Shown one piece after another: positions 1 to 9,449 of a stretch of 64,000 nucleotides of DNA. A program made the translations under genes and the position numbers. The stretch is from contig NZ_JAWQUO010000007.1 in the NCBI RefSeq assembly GCF_033446605.1, positions 62,001 to 126,000 of the forward strand. Direction: 5' to 3'. The notes under the pieces were generated by a model. That model was not told where the DNA came from. It did no database searches and saw only the letters and a program-made list of their open reading frames with translations. The stretch comes from Iodobacter sp025352645 (GTDB lineage Bacteria > Pseudomonadota > Gammaproteobacteria > Burkholderiales > Chitinibacteraceae). The stretch's first letter is position 1. Each line of letters begins with the position of its first letter.

Positions 1-176
1 TCTGGCATCCAGATATCCAATAGCACCAAGCGTGGCTGAGATTGATTTCTGATTTTGCGAGCAGCTTCTGCATTTTCGGCTAAAACAATGCCATAGCCTT
101 CATCTTGCAGAATTTCTGACAATAATTCACGAATGCCGACTTCGTCGTCGACGATCAAAATATCCTGACTAGCCAA
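1..176 (-). CDS. ntrX: NtrX-like response regulator, N-terminal fragment (cut by window edge)
   Basis: Only the first ~58 codons are in the window; the gene continues beyond position 1. The visible part is a receiver domain start: ILIVDDE with the acidic pocket, then VLLDIWMP with the phosphoacceptor Asp. NtrX proteins are sigma-54 type activators phosphorylated by NtrY, the gene immediately upstream. The start is read as TTG at 176-174, because a strong Shine-Dalgarno (GGAGGA at 187-182) sits five bases before it and no ATG is available. The start overlaps the ntrY stop by 8 bases, so the two are probably translationally coupled. That the remainder carries AAA+ and Fis domains is inference. 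Confidence 0.9.
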   Translation of the reverse strand, partial: MASQDILIVDDEVGIRELLSEILQDEGYGIVLAENAEAARKIRNQSQPRLVLLDIWMP

Positions 177-2325
177 TTGCTTCCTCCGCGAGGGGCAGCT
201 CGATACGAACCCAAGCGCCACCTTCATCCCTGTTGCCGGCCTGTATTCGGCCCTGATGTTCTTCGATTATTTTTTTAACGATGGCTAAACCTAACCCAGT
301 CCCCTTTATCTTGGTGGTTATATAGGGCTCAAATACCCGAGGCAAGATTTCTGCAGGGAAACCACTGCCACTATCTGATACGGTTAAGCTTGCAAATCGC
401 TCGTTTTTTTCCATCTTAAGGCAAATCCGATTCGGTTTTTCGGAATTCTCTTGCCCAGTGATAGCATCTTGAGCATTTTGTAAGAGGTTATGGATCACTT
501 GACGCAGCTGGGTAGCGTCGCCAAGCACGATTAAAGACTCATGGCTCATCTGTTTTAAGATCAAGGGTGAGGCTTCATAGAGCACTAAAATTTCAGTTAA
601 CAGCCGTTGAAAGTCGAGTGGCTTTTTCTTGCCGCTCGGCTGCCGCGCATAATCACGGAACGCATCCACCATATCTTTAAGTGCTCCAACCTGGCGCACA
701 ATGGTTTGAGTATTACGCGATAGCAGCTCGGCACTGGCCGCATCTAGTTTATCAGCAAGCTTGTGTTCCATGCGTTCTGCGGCGAGCTGAATGGGTGTAA
801 GCGGGTTTTTAATTTCATGCGCCAAACGCCTTGCTACCTCGCCCCAAGCCGCATCGCGCTGCGCGGAAAGAAGCTCAGTAATATCATCAAATACCACCAC
901 AAAACCGGTGTGAGATGAGTCTTGTTGATCTAGCAAACGGGTGCCACGTACATGTAAAACCCGTTTCGTATTTGCTAATTCTAACTGATGTTGCCAGTGA
1001 TCTTGCTCCGATAGTAATCTATCTGAGATCTGAGCACAAAATGGTGTAAGTGCTGGATAAATTAAATGCCAGTTTGAAAGCGGTTCTTCACCAATTCTTT
1101 CTGGATCTATTCCTAGAATTCTTAAGGCACTTTGGTTGGAAGAGCGCAGCTGCCAAGCATCGTCAAATGATAATACACCTGCCGAAAGAGATCCCAAAAT
1201 CGCGCCAAGGTGGGCTCTGCCCGCGGCTTGTTCTGCCTGGTGGGTTTCAAGGGTGCTACGCGCTTCAGAAAGCTGCCGTGTCATACGGTTAAAGGAGTGC
1301 GTCAGTATCCCTAGCTCATCACGGCTGATCACGGGCTGCATCTGCGAGTAATCCCCCGCCGCAACCGCACGCGTGCCCTCGGCTAACACCGAAAGCGGTG
1401 CGGCTAGTTTATCGGATAGGTAAATAGCGAGGGCCAGCGCGCCTAGCAAGGCCATTAACAGTGCCAGCGTCAGTGTTAAGCTGTAAATAAGTTTAAGCCC
1501 TCGCCTTGATTGCGAGAGTTGTTTGTAATCACTGCGTACTTTTTCAACCAGCTCGGCATCGGCGGCTAATTGCTTGGGGACGGGTTGAATGAGTTGTAAG
1601 ATGCGGGTTCGCTCACCAAAGTTACTGGCTCGTACGGCCACCAGTACCCGCATGCTCAGGCCTTGATCGGTATGGGGCTCGATGATTTTGAAGGGGCCCC
1701 GCATCGCTTGGCGTAATTGGTTTCGATCGGGCTGAACGGGGAAAAGGCTGGCATTTTCGCCGCCAATATGCGCCAAAGTTTGGCCAGATTCATCAAATAA
1801 TGATAACTCTTGTACGCCGGTTTGTTCGCGTAAGCGCCCAAGCCTAGAGAGCATGCCAGCACTGCTATCATCGCTAATATCGAGCGCAATCACCGTGGCT
1901 TTGCGGGCCAAATCACCCAGTTGATAATCAATGGCGTTGTGGCCTAGGTTCAGCCCTCGATCAAGCGCATGATCGACGCGTACATCAAACCAATTTTCAA
2001 TACTACGATTTAAAAACTGTACGGAGAGGGTGTAAACCAGCGTGCCTGGTAGTACAGCCACCAAGGCAAACATCAATACCATTCTGAGTGTAAGCCGAGA
2101 GCCAAATACTTTGGCGCGTACTTTTTGGATAAGCTTAATCAGGCGAAAGCTAACTAAAAATAGCAGGCCGCTGAGGAGTAATAAATTAAGCACCAGCAGC
2201 AGGCCGTAATACTCGGCAAAAGCGGAGGTGTTACCACTGGCCGTGGCCAGTAGAAAAATAAGGATGGCCCCCAGCGAGGCCAGTAGTAGTAGCTTGGGTT
2301 TATTCATTGCTGCTGGCTTCTTCAC
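169..2325 (-). CDS. ntrY: NtrY-like membrane sensor histidine kinase
   Basis: A 718-residue sensor kinase, partner of the adjacent NtrX. Three hydrophobic segments lie near residues 11-28, 40-60 and 82-101, followed by an extracytoplasmic region and another membrane segment at ~278-303. Then come HAMP (~304-356), PAS (~370-485), the HisKA box with phosphoacceptor His503 (RRLAHEIKNPLTP), and a HATPase domain with N box NLLQNAQDAI, DSGSGFP and GTGLGLAI. In Neisseriales the NtrYX pair has been linked to control of respiratory genes under low oxygen rather than classical nitrogen control; which applies here is unknown. The start lies inside the end of the DUF4390 gene, and Met7 (2307) is an alternative. 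Confidence 0.93.
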   Translation of the reverse strand: MKKPAAMNKPKLLLLASLGAILIFLLATASGNTSAFAEYYGLLLVLNLLLLSGLLFLVSFRLIKLIQKVRAKVFGSRLTLRMVLMFALVAVLPGTLVYTLSVQFLNRSIENWFDVRVDHALDRGLNLGHNAIDYQLGDLARKATVIALDISDDSSAGMLSRLGRLREQTGVQELSLFDESGQTLAHIGGENASLFPVQPDRNQLRQAMRGPFKIIEPHTDQGLSMRVLVAVRASNFGERTRILQLIQPVPKQLAADAELVEKVRSDYKQLSQSRRGLKLIYSLTLTLALLMALLGALALAIYLSDKLAAPLSVLAEGTRAVAAGDYSQMQPVISRDELGILTHSFNRMTRQLSEARSTLETHQAEQAAGRAHLGAILGSLSAGVLSFDDAWQLRSSNQSALRILGIDPERIGEEPLSNWHLIYPALTPFCAQISDRLLSEQDHWQHQLELANTKRVLHVRGTRLLDQQDSSHTGFVVVFDDITELLSAQRDAAWGEVARRLAHEIKNPLTPIQLAAERMEHKLADKLDAASAELLSRNTQTIVRQVGALKDMVDAFRDYARQPSGKKKPLDFQRLLTEILVLYEASPLILKQMSHESLIVLGDATQLRQVIHNLLQNAQDAITGQENSEKPNRICLKMEKNERFASLTVSDSGSGFPAEILPRVFEPYITTKIKGTGLGLAIVKKIIEEHQGRIQAGNRDEGGAWVRIELPLAEEAIG

Positions 2326-2950
2326 GTACCTTAGTGAACTCTACCCACGGTGATTCTAGCTGCCATTCTTCATGGCCAAAGGCGGTTAACTGATAGGTTT
2401 TAGGTAGGCGTGAGCGATCAAGCTTTAAGCGCACTTTACCTGCAAAATCCCCTGCTTTATCACGGGCAATATTGCTGTCGTAAAGCACGCCCCAATTGCG
2501 CACAATGCCGAGCGCTGCGAGCGCTTCGTTAATATTTTGAAAGTTACGGTAAAAGCTGCCAACGTGTAGCCGATATTGTCGACTAAGCGCGTGGTAAGAC
2601 AATTGATAGCTGAGGGAGGAGTTTGGGCCAAAGCCATCGGCCATCTGCCGATACCAAGAGTAGATGCGCGGGCGAGTCAGCTGAAATTCGTAGACAAAGC
2701 TCAGTGACAAGCCGTTTTTAAGCGCTTCTTGTAAATCATTGGAGAGGGATATATCAAAGCGAGCAGCAATCTCGATGCGATTATCGCCAAAACTCGCTTC
2801 CACTTTTTGCGCTTTAATCTCGCCAGCATCGGCCCAAGCGTTGCCCACAACTGTCATGGCGCAGCAGAGCCAAACCATGCAAAACAAAGCCAGCTTTAAC
2901 AGACGCTGGCCTTGCAGATAAGAGGCGGCAACCATGCTAGGTTTCAGCAT
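2300..2950 (-). CDS. DUF4390 family exported protein
   Basis: A 216-residue protein with an N-terminal signal-like hydrophobic stretch (about residues 18-40, ending GNAWA before DAGE). The body is beta-rich, with FELTRPRIYSW-like and DRSRLPKTYQL-like segments typical of the DUF4390 family that sits between rsmB and ntrY in many betaproteobacteria. The molecular function is not known. It overlaps the ntrY start by 26 bases and begins 24 bases after rsmB ends, so it is probably co-transcribed with ntrYX. A periplasmic role sensed by or feeding NtrY is only an inference from the conserved neighbourhood. Met6 is an alternative start. Confidence 0.8.
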   Translation of the reverse strand: MLKPSMVAASYLQGQRLLKLALFCMVWLCCAMTVVGNAWADAGEIKAQKVEASFGDNRIEIAARFDISLSNDLQEALKNGLSLSFVYEFQLTRPRIYSWYRQMADGFGPNSSLSYQLSYHALSRQYRLHVGSFYRNFQNINEALAALGIVRNWGVLYDSNIARDKAGDFAGKVRLKLDRSRLPKTYQLTAFGHEEWQLESPWVEFTKVREEASSNE

Positions 2951-2974
2951 GGCATCAAACGCAAACTATGGCGT

Positions 2975-4249
2975 TTAGGCCGTTTTAGTAAAAAGGGCGT
3001 AGAAAAAGCCATCATGTTCCGGTGTGGGCAAAAGCTGACCATCTGCAGGGATGAAGTCGGGTAAAGGGAGTTGTTTTGCGTTGGCATGGCGAGCGGCAAA
3101 TGCGCTCACTGCCTCGGTATTTTCCGCTGCAAAAACAGAGCAGGTAGCGTACAGGAGTTTGCCGCCCGGCGCTACGAGTGGCCAAAGGGCATCGAGCATT
3201 TGGGCTTGCTGGAGAGCAAATCCGGCAAAATCGCCGCTGCGGCGTAGCCACTTAATATCTGGATGGCGACGCACCACACCAGAGGCGGAGCAAGGCACAT
3301 CGGCGAGCACGCGATCAAATAACTGACCGTCCCACCAAGCGTCTGGCTGGGCTGCATCTCCAAGCACCAGCGTGGCCGTTTGTTCAAGCCTATCAATGTT
3401 TTCTTGTACGCGTCTTAGGCGGATTCCATCGTTATCAACGGCGGTTAAAGCCACTTTTGCCAGCTCTAAAATATGGCCACTTTTACCGCCAGGCGCGGCA
3501 CAGGCATCCAGTACGCGCTGCCCATCTTGCACATCTAAAATACGAGCGGCATACTGCGCCCCCAAATCTTGTACCGATACCCAGCCATCAAAAAAGTGTG
3601 GCAAACGATCTACACCTACTGGGCTTTGCAATTGAATCGATAGACCATCACTAGAGCTAGCTCCAATCTCCTCGAGTGCCAGCAGCGCAATATAATCATT
3701 GGCGGTGGTTTTGTTGAGGTTCACTCGGAGTGTCATCGGTGGGTGTTGATTATTGGCGAGCAAAATATTGCGCCATTGTTTTGGGTAAGTTTTTCGCATG
3801 GCCGAGATCCACCAAGCGGGGTGCGAGTACTGGCCGTATTCGCTGTTTTGCGCCATGTTGAATAGATCGTTTTTTTGACGCAAGAAATTACGCAATACGC
3901 CGTTGACTAAACCTTTGCCATGGCCAGCGCCGGTTTGTGTGGCCACCGTGACAGCGTGATCCACAATAGCGTGCGCTGCGGCGCGGCTAAATTGCAGCTG
4001 GTAAATGGCAACCAAGAGCAGTGCTTTAAGCTCAGGCTCGTGTAAAGGTTTTTGCAGTAGTTGCTTAAGGATGCTTTCAATTAAGCCCAACTGGCGCAGT
4101 GTGCCGTAGCTCACGTCTTGAATAGCACCTTTTTGGCGAGGTAGCAGGCTAGGATCTTCACGCCAAACTTTGTTCAAGGCTTCGTTTAGATTCTGGCCAG
4201 CAAGCACGCTGGCAACAATACGGCTGGCAAATTTTTGAGTAGCTAACAA
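2975..4249 (-). CDS. rsmB: 16S rRNA (cytosine-967-C5) methyltransferase RsmB
   Basis: Transfers a methyl group from SAM to C967 of 16S rRNA. The 424 residues show an N-terminal NusB-like helical domain (~1-135) and a Rossmann methyltransferase domain. SAM-binding AAPGGKSGH lies at ~251-259. The two cysteines of the m5C mechanism are in DVPCSASG (C320) and YATCSVF (C370). The length matches E. coli RsmB. The start is taken as TTG at 4249 with an AAGAGA ribosome binding site just upstream, because there is no in-frame ATG before the conserved N-terminus. It commonly neighbours fmt/def in proteobacteria, as here, with htpX inserted. Confidence 0.93.
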   Translation of the reverse strand: MLATQKFASRIVASVLAGQNLNEALNKVWREDPSLLPRQKGAIQDVSYGTLRQLGLIESILKQLLQKPLHEPELKALLLVAIYQLQFSRAAAHAIVDHAVTVATQTGAGHGKGLVNGVLRNFLRQKNDLFNMAQNSEYGQYSHPAWWISAMRKTYPKQWRNILLANNQHPPMTLRVNLNKTTANDYIALLALEEIGASSSDGLSIQLQSPVGVDRLPHFFDGWVSVQDLGAQYAARILDVQDGQRVLDACAAPGGKSGHILELAKVALTAVDNDGIRLRRVQENIDRLEQTATLVLGDAAQPDAWWDGQLFDRVLADVPCSASGVVRRHPDIKWLRRSGDFAGFALQQAQMLDALWPLVAPGGKLLYATCSVFAAENTEAVSAFAARHANAKQLPLPDFIPADGQLLPTPEHDGFFYALFTKTA

Positions 4250-4282
4250 AATATTCTCTTTGTAATGTTGGATTTGGGGTGA

Positions 4283-4300
4283 GGCACGGCGTATCGTGCC
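4283..4300. repeat. Short GGCACG...CGTGCC palindrome
   Basis: GGCACG-GCGTAT-CGTGCC, between htpX (stop at 4307) and rsmB. Read on the minus strand with flanking bases it becomes GGGGCACGATACGCCGTGCC, close to the 16-20 bp palindromes at 36727 and 38753. It is probably a degenerate member of a dispersed GC-rich palindromic repeat family. Confidence 0.5.
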
Positions 4301-4306
4301 CCTGCC

Positions 4307-5152
4307 TTAACCCCGCGCAATGGCATGTAATCTGGCGATGCGCTCTGCGGTTTGTGGGTGAGTTCTAAATAAATCGGATAATCCACCGCCTATCAGCGGG
4401 TTGATAATCATCATTTGTGCAGTTGCAGGATGGTCTTCGGCTGCTTGCATCGGAATGCCGCGCGCATGGGCCTCTATTTTTTGTAAAGCGTCGGCCAGTG
4501 CTAGCGGGTCGCCAGAGATGCGTGCGCCGCCTGCATCCGCCTCAAATTCGCGGGCGCGTGAGATGGCCATTTGAATCAGCGATGCTGCAATCGGGGCCAA
4601 AATGGCTAAGGCAATTCCTGCAATTGGATTCATGGCTCGGCCATTTTCATCTCTGCCGCCAAAAAACATTGCAAAGTTAGCTAAGGCAGAAATCGCCCCC
4701 GCCATGGTGGCTGAAATGGTGGAAATTAAAATGTCGCGGTGTTGAACGTGTGCCAGCTCGTGCGCCATGACGCCGCGTAATTCACGGTAAGACAGCACCC
4801 GCATAATGCCAGTAGTGGCAGCAACGGCGGCGTGTTCTGGATCGCGGCCGGTAGCAAAAGCATTTGGTTGGTCTTCATCAATCACATACACTTTAGGCAT
4901 AGGTAGGCCGGCATTTCTGGCTAATTCTTCGACCATGCCGTAAAGCTCTGGCGCAGTATGGGCATCGACAGGATGAGCGTTGTACATGCGCAACACCATT
5001 TTGTCGGAATTCCAATAAGCCCACACATTCATGCCGCCGCCAAATAGCAGCGCCAGCAGCATGCCACTTTTACCGCCAATCATGCCGCCGATCATGGCAA
5101 AGAGGGCAATAATGCCCGCCATCAAAATAGTGGTTTTTAGCCAGTTATTCAT
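4307..5152 (-). CDS. htpX: Membrane zinc metalloprotease HtpX
   Basis: Inner-membrane M48 protease that degrades misfolded membrane proteins. From the chosen ATG (5152) it is 281 residues, the usual size. It has two N-terminal membrane segments, the zinc motif HELAH (~131-135) followed by QHRD, and a second hydrophobic pair after it. The downstream zinc ligand Glu lies in REFEADAGGARI. The frame stays open to a TTG at 5182, but HtpX proteins normally begin MNNWLKT-like, and the ATG at 5152 has GAGAGA upstream. It sits between rsmB and fmt. Regulation (CpxR or heat shock in E. coli) cannot be read here. Confidence 0.93.
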   Translation of the reverse strand: MNNWLKTTILMAGIIALFAMIGGMIGGKSGMLLALLFGGGMNVWAYWNSDKMVLRMYNAHPVDAHTAPELYGMVEELARNAGLPMPKVYVIDEDQPNAFATGRDPEHAAVAATTGIMRVLSYRELRGVMAHELAHVQHRDILISTISATMAGAISALANFAMFFGGRDENGRAMNPIAGIALAILAPIAASLIQMAISRAREFEADAGGARISGDPLALADALQKIEAHARGIPMQAAEDHPATAQMMIINPLIGGGLSDLFRTHPQTAERIARLHAIARG

Positions 5153-5272
5153 ATTATATTTTCTCTCAAAAAAACGGTTCAATCTTTATAAGATGATGTT
5201 TTTTTAAGAAAATTCAATCCTTATGCGAAATGTGGGCAAATAGCGCTTTTGTTTGGAGGCTGTTTGCGCTTG

Positions 5273-6196
5273 TCAGCCTAGCTTTTGCCCCGCCTCAATG
5301 GTGTTTCCCACTAAAAAGGCACTGGCCGCAACGCGTTTGCTCCCCGCTTTTTGCAGCTCGGTAATCAGTAAAGATCCTTGGCCACATGCGACTAAGAGGC
5401 CGTCTTTATCCGCCTTAAGGATGGTTCCGGCTGGGCCATTTTCATCTTTAAGCTGCGCTTGCCAAATTTTTAATGCCTGCCCGTCAAGTAATGTTTGAGC
5501 CGTAGGGAAGGGGTTAAACGCACGAATCATTTTATCCAGCTCGGCGGCGGATTTTTGCCAATCGATTTGAGATTCTTCTTTACGCAGTTTTTCTGCATAG
5601 CTCACCCCCGTTTCGGGCTGGACTTGGCGTGCTTGCTGTAATGCTGGCAAGTTTTCTAGTGCAGCAACAATGGCCTCTGCGCCTATTTCTGCCAGCTTAT
5701 CGTGTAGGCTAACGGTGGTGTCAGAGGCCGCAATAGAGGTGGTATGGATAGACAACATATCCCCCGTGTCTAGCCCTGCATTCATTTGCATAATGGTGAT
5801 GCCCGTTGCCGTATCCCCCGCCAAGATGGCGCGATGAATAGGCGCAGCGCCACGCCAGCGCGGCAGCAGCGAGCCGTGGATATTCAGGCAGCCCAGCTTT
5901 GGCATATCCAACACAATTTGCGGCAAGATAATCCCGTAAGCGGCCACCACCATCACGTCCGCTTCAATGGCTGCTACCGGCGCTTGTTGCTCGGCTGTGC
6001 GGAGTTTTTCTGGCTGGTAAACCGCAATGGCGTGCTTCTCTGCCAACGCTTTTACTGGCGAGGCGCTTAGCTTCATCCCTCGGCCTGCAGGACGATCAGG
6101 CTGGGTTAAAACCAAAGCAATTTCATGACCCGCATTGATGAGCGCTTGCAGAGCACAAGCGGCAAAATCCGGCGTACCGGCAAAGATGATTTTCAT
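5273..6196 (-). CDS. fmt: Methionyl-tRNA formyltransferase
   Basis: Formylates initiator Met-tRNA using 10-formyl-THF. The 307 residues match the family length. The N-terminal formyltransferase fold begins MKIIFAGTPDFA. The catalytic region LNIHGSLLPRWRGAAPI carries Asn105 and His107, and the partner Asp is in GLDTGDM. The C-terminal OB-like domain binding the tRNA acceptor starts around residue 205 with FNPFPTAQT. It lies downstream of def on the same strand, as in most bacteria, but separated by about 270 AT-rich bases, so fmt may have its own promoter. Confidence 0.96.
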   Translation of the reverse strand: MKIIFAGTPDFAACALQALINAGHEIALVLTQPDRPAGRGMKLSASPVKALAEKHAIAVYQPEKLRTAEQQAPVAAIEADVMVVAAYGIILPQIVLDMPKLGCLNIHGSLLPRWRGAAPIHRAILAGDTATGITIMQMNAGLDTGDMLSIHTTSIAASDTTVSLHDKLAEIGAEAIVAALENLPALQQARQVQPETGVSYAEKLRKEESQIDWQKSAAELDKMIRAFNPFPTAQTLLDGQALKIWQAQLKDENGPAGTILKADKDGLLVACGQGSLLITELQKAGSKRVAASAFLVGNTIEAGQKLG

Positions 6197-6465
6197 TTTT
6201 TAGCTACCAAGGGGGATTACATGCTGATGTTACGCAGCAAGATCAAAAAATATGCCGTCCACTAAAAACACCAAAAGCACAAACAAATGCGGCATGAGCA
6301 TTTTTTCTTATTTATTTTGATATTTTTATTTAATATCAACTAGTTATCAGGTGAATAATCTATGTGTCATGCTCAAAAAACAGAGGGAAATTATCCCTGT
6401 TTGATTCATTTTTTTCGTGTATTTAGTGTTTTTGGTGGGCAAATAGTCTTTGTGCGTAACATCAG

Positions 6466-6969
6466 TTACATGGTCTTACGCTGGTTTTTTTTAAGCTTTT
6501 GTAGGATACGGTTGAGCTTTAATTTAGAAAGCTTTTCTACAAAGACTTTACCGTCCAAGTGATCTAATTCGTGTTGAATGCAAATAGCCAGTAGGCCATC
6601 GGCTTCTAATTCAAAAACTTTGCCTTTGGCATCAAAAGCGCGAACCGTGACTCGCTCAGCGCGTTCTACTTCTTCATAGATGCCAGGCACAGAAAGGCAG
6701 CCTTCTTCCCACATGGTTTTGCCATCCATCTTGATGATTTCAGGGTTTACCAATGCCATGAGGCTATTTTTCTCTTCGGAGATATCAATCACCACAACGC
6801 GCTGGTGAGTGTTAACTTGCGTAGCTGCTAAGCCAATGCCTGGGGCGGCATACATGGTTTCACCCATGTCGAGAATAAATTGCTGTAAGTGTTTGTCAAA
6901 TACAGTAACAGGCTTTGCTACGGTGTAAAGCCTGTCGTCGGGGTAGTGCAAAATGTTTAGAATGGCCAT
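6466..6969 (-). CDS. def: Peptide deformylase
   Basis: Removes the N-formyl group from nascent proteins. The 167 residues contain all three signature motifs: GIGLAATQ (44-51), EGCLSVP (89-95, metal ligand Cys91) and QHELDHLDG (132-140, ligands His133 and His137, catalytic Glu134). The start ATG at 6969 gives the usual MAILNILHYPD N-terminus. It is transcribed divergently from the LysM gene at 7111, the arrangement seen in Neisseria and relatives, so the 141-base gap holds two promoters. It functions with fmt downstream. Confidence 0.96.
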   Translation of the reverse strand: MAILNILHYPDDRLYTVAKPVTVFDKHLQQFILDMGETMYAAPGIGLAATQVNTHQRVVVIDISEEKNSLMALVNPEIIKMDGKTMWEEGCLSVPGIYEEVERAERVTVRAFDAKGKVFELEADGLLAICIQHELDHLDGKVFVEKLSKLKLNRILQKLKKNQRKTM

Positions 6970-7110
6970 ATTAGTCTGTGCAAGTAAGTACGGTGATTGC
7001 TATAAGCAAACTTTTTGCGTATAGCTGTAAAATATGTAGTATCAACTTAATCCGAAAAAAACATGCAAGCCTTTGCTTAGCAGTTTTCTCGGCGGAGAGA
7101 AATCGCCATC

Positions 7111-8169
7111 ATGCGAAAAACAATTATATCGCTACTTTGGGCTGGTGTACTTTTATCTAGCACTGCTTTGGCAGATACCCTAGCCATGCAAGATAACGCG
7201 CCTGACCGTTATGTAGTGGTAAAGGGCGATACGCTTTGGAGTATTTCAGGGCATTTTTTAAAAACGCCGTGGCGTTGGCCTGAGATTTGGCAGCTTAATA
7301 AAACGGAAATTAAAAACCCTCACTGGATTTATCCAGGCGATGTGGTTTTGTTGGACAACAGTAGTGGCGAGCCGCGTCTGCGCTTGCTTAAGAACGAAAA
7401 AACCACGGGAGGGAGTGGCTCTTCGGGCAAGCTGTCGCCGCGTATTCGCACGACGTCTTTAGCTGATGGGGCTACGCCAAGTATCCCTATGTCGGCGATC
7501 AGTCCTTTCCTTAGTAAGCCGCTGGTTATTGATAACGAGAGCTTTGCTGCCGCACCGCGGATTGCCGCTGGTCCGGATGAGCGTGTTATTTTTGCCAGTG
7601 GTGACAAGGTCTATGCCGTTGGATTAGTGGGTGAGGTGGGGGATAACTGGCAGGTATTTAGAGACGGTAAAAACCTGATCGATCCTGATGATCCAGAGAA
7701 AAAACGCGTCATTGGCCATCAAGTCGATTATCTAGGCGACGCAAGATTAGAAGTAACGGGTGATGTGGCAACGCTGCGCCTAACTTCCTCTAAAGAAGAA
7801 ATCTTGGTTGGTAGCCGCTTGATTCGTGCTAACGAAGCACCTTTTATTAATTATGTGCCGCATGTGCCAGAGCAGCCAGTCAGCGGCCGGATTGTAACTT
7901 CTTACGGTGGTGTGGCTGAAGCTGGCCCGCTAACAACGGTGGTGATTAACCGCGGTTCACAACATGGTGTAGATGTAGGGAGCGTATTTTTTAATTACAA
8001 AGCGGGCCGTTTGATTCGTAAGGAATCAAAGAGTGAGCCAGATCGCTTTACGCCTATTGAAAAGAACGGCAACTTATTTATCTACCGTGTATTCCCTGAA
8101 TTTGCTTACGGCCTAGTGCTTGACAGCACCCGAGCGGTAAATGTGGGGGACGAGGTTAAAACGCCTTGA
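7111..8169 (+). CDS. LysM-domain exported protein
   Basis: A 352-residue protein with a signal peptide (about 1-21, cleavage after STALA) and one LysM peptidoglycan-binding domain (~33-81). The latter has YVVVKGDTLWSISG and the end IYPGDVVLL. The remaining ~270 residues are a conserved region found in betaproteobacterial LysM proteins encoded before dprA; its function is unknown to me. It probably binds cell wall in the periplasm. A purine-rich GGAGAGAA lies upstream. Its stop TGA overlaps the dprA start (TGATG), so the two are likely one transcript, with topA following after 198 bases. Confidence 0.88.
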   Translation: MRKTIISLLWAGVLLSSTALADTLAMQDNAPDRYVVVKGDTLWSISGHFLKTPWRWPEIWQLNKTEIKNPHWIYPGDVVLLDNSSGEPRLRLLKNEKTTGGSGSSGKLSPRIRTTSLADGATPSIPMSAISPFLSKPLVIDNESFAAAPRIAAGPDERVIFASGDKVYAVGLVGEVGDNWQVFRDGKNLIDPDDPEKKRVIGHQVDYLGDARLEVTGDVATLRLTSSKEEILVGSRLIRANEAPFINYVPHVPEQPVSGRIVTSYGGVAEAGPLTTVVINRGSQHGVDVGSVFFNYKAGRLIRKESKSEPDRFTPIEKNGNLFIYRVFPEFAYGLVLDSTRAVNVGDEVKTP

Positions 8170-9251
8170 TGGATAAGGATGAAGTGCGGCTTTGGCTGCG
8201 CTTCACCACGGTTTATAAAGTTGGGCCAAGAAAGCAACTTGCTCTGTTGACCCGCTTTGCAACGCCAGAAGCAGCGCTGGCGGCTAAAGAGGCTGAGCTG
8301 GCCGAAATCCTCACTCCTACTGCTTTGCGCGCTTGGCTGGATGTGGATCAAAGCCAGCTGGAAGCCACGCTTGAGCAAACTTTGGCTTGGCAGCTTGAGG
8401 AGGGCAATATGCTGATCTCTTTGGCCGATGCTGCTTATCCACCGCGCTTGCTTGATTTACCCGATGCTCCTACTTTAATTTATGTAAAAGGCAGGCTGGA
8501 TTTATTATCCACGCCTGCCTTATCCATTGTAGGTAGCCGTAGTGCCAGCCCTCAGGGCTTAGAAAACGCCGAGCAATTTGCACAATGCTTTAGTGCTGCG
8601 GGTTTAACCGTTGTCAGTGGCTTAGCGGCGGGGATTGATGCGGCAGCGCATCGCGGTGGCCTAGCTGGGGTGGCCTCCACCATTGCCGTTGTGGGGACGG
8701 GTTTAGATCGGGTCTACCCAGCCAGTAACCGTGAGTTAGCCCACCAGATTGCCAAGCAGGGCACGATTATTTCTGAGTTGGCTTTGGGCAGCCCACCCAA
8801 GGCCGAACATTTTCCAAGACGCAACCGGATGATCGCTGCCTTGGGCTTGGGTTGCTTGGTGGTAGAGGCCAGTGTGGGCAGTGGCTCCTTGATAACGGCG
8901 AAACAGGCCGCAGATATAGGCAGAGAGGTGTTGGCGATTCCTGGCTCAATTCACTCGCCATTGGCACGGGGTTGTCATCAGCTGATTAAGCAGGGGGCAA
9001 AGTTGGTTGAATCAAGCGATGATGTTTTATCCGAGCTGGCATGGGGGTCGCCTCTGGCGGTAAGTACGCCAAAACGTGCATCAAAAAGTAGCCCTTTTTT
9101 ACAAAATATGGGCTTTGACCCTGTGGACATTGAGACATTGTCACAGCGCAGCGGCTTGACGACAGACAGGCTATCCGCGATGCTATTGACCTTGGAGCTA
9201 GAAGGTTGCATTGTCGCCCTGCCTGGTAGCCGCTATCAGCGGGTGGCCTGA
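8169..9251 (+). CDS. dprA: DNA-processing protein DprA (Smf)
   Basis: Loads RecA on incoming single-stranded DNA during natural transformation. The 360 residues show an N-terminal SAM-like helical part, a Rossmann-like DprA core with GSRSASPQG, VSGLAAGIDAAAH and FPRRNRMIAALG, and a C-terminal winged-helix (DML1-like) domain from about residue 300. The start is read as the ATG at 8169 overlapping the LysM stop as TGATG; the frame is also open to a TTG one codon earlier. Together with the type IV pilus motor genes near 57-62 kb, it makes natural competence plausible, though no com genes are in view. Confidence 0.94.
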   Translation: MDKDEVRLWLRFTTVYKVGPRKQLALLTRFATPEAALAAKEAELAEILTPTALRAWLDVDQSQLEATLEQTLAWQLEEGNMLISLADAAYPPRLLDLPDAPTLIYVKGRLDLLSTPALSIVGSRSASPQGLENAEQFAQCFSAAGLTVVSGLAAGIDAAAHRGGLAGVASTIAVVGTGLDRVYPASNRELAHQIAKQGTIISELALGSPPKAEHFPRRNRMIAALGLGCLVVEASVGSGSLITAKQAADIGREVLAIPGSIHSPLARGCHQLIKQGAKLVESSDDVLSELAWGSPLAVSTPKRASKSSPFLQNMGFDPVDIETLSQRSGLTTDRLSAMLLTLELEGCIVALPGSRYQRVA

Positions 9252-9449
9252 GTAGGGCGTAAGTATTTGCTGAACCGCTTTTTTAAAAGCGTGCTCCACC
9301 CGATTTCCTGCTATATCCAGAGAGTTTATTTCTTTGGCGGATCTTTGAAATACTGTCTGCATGTTGTTGGCTGAGATCAGTTTTTATGTGTAAAACACTT
9401 GAGCTCGCTGACAGTTCTTTAATCTAAAAATAATCTGTACCGGGGACCC

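Noticed and set aside
9252..9449. Remnant of a smg (DUF494) gene between dprA and topA
   Set aside because: The gap is under 200 bases and no Smg-like peptide is readable in any frame.
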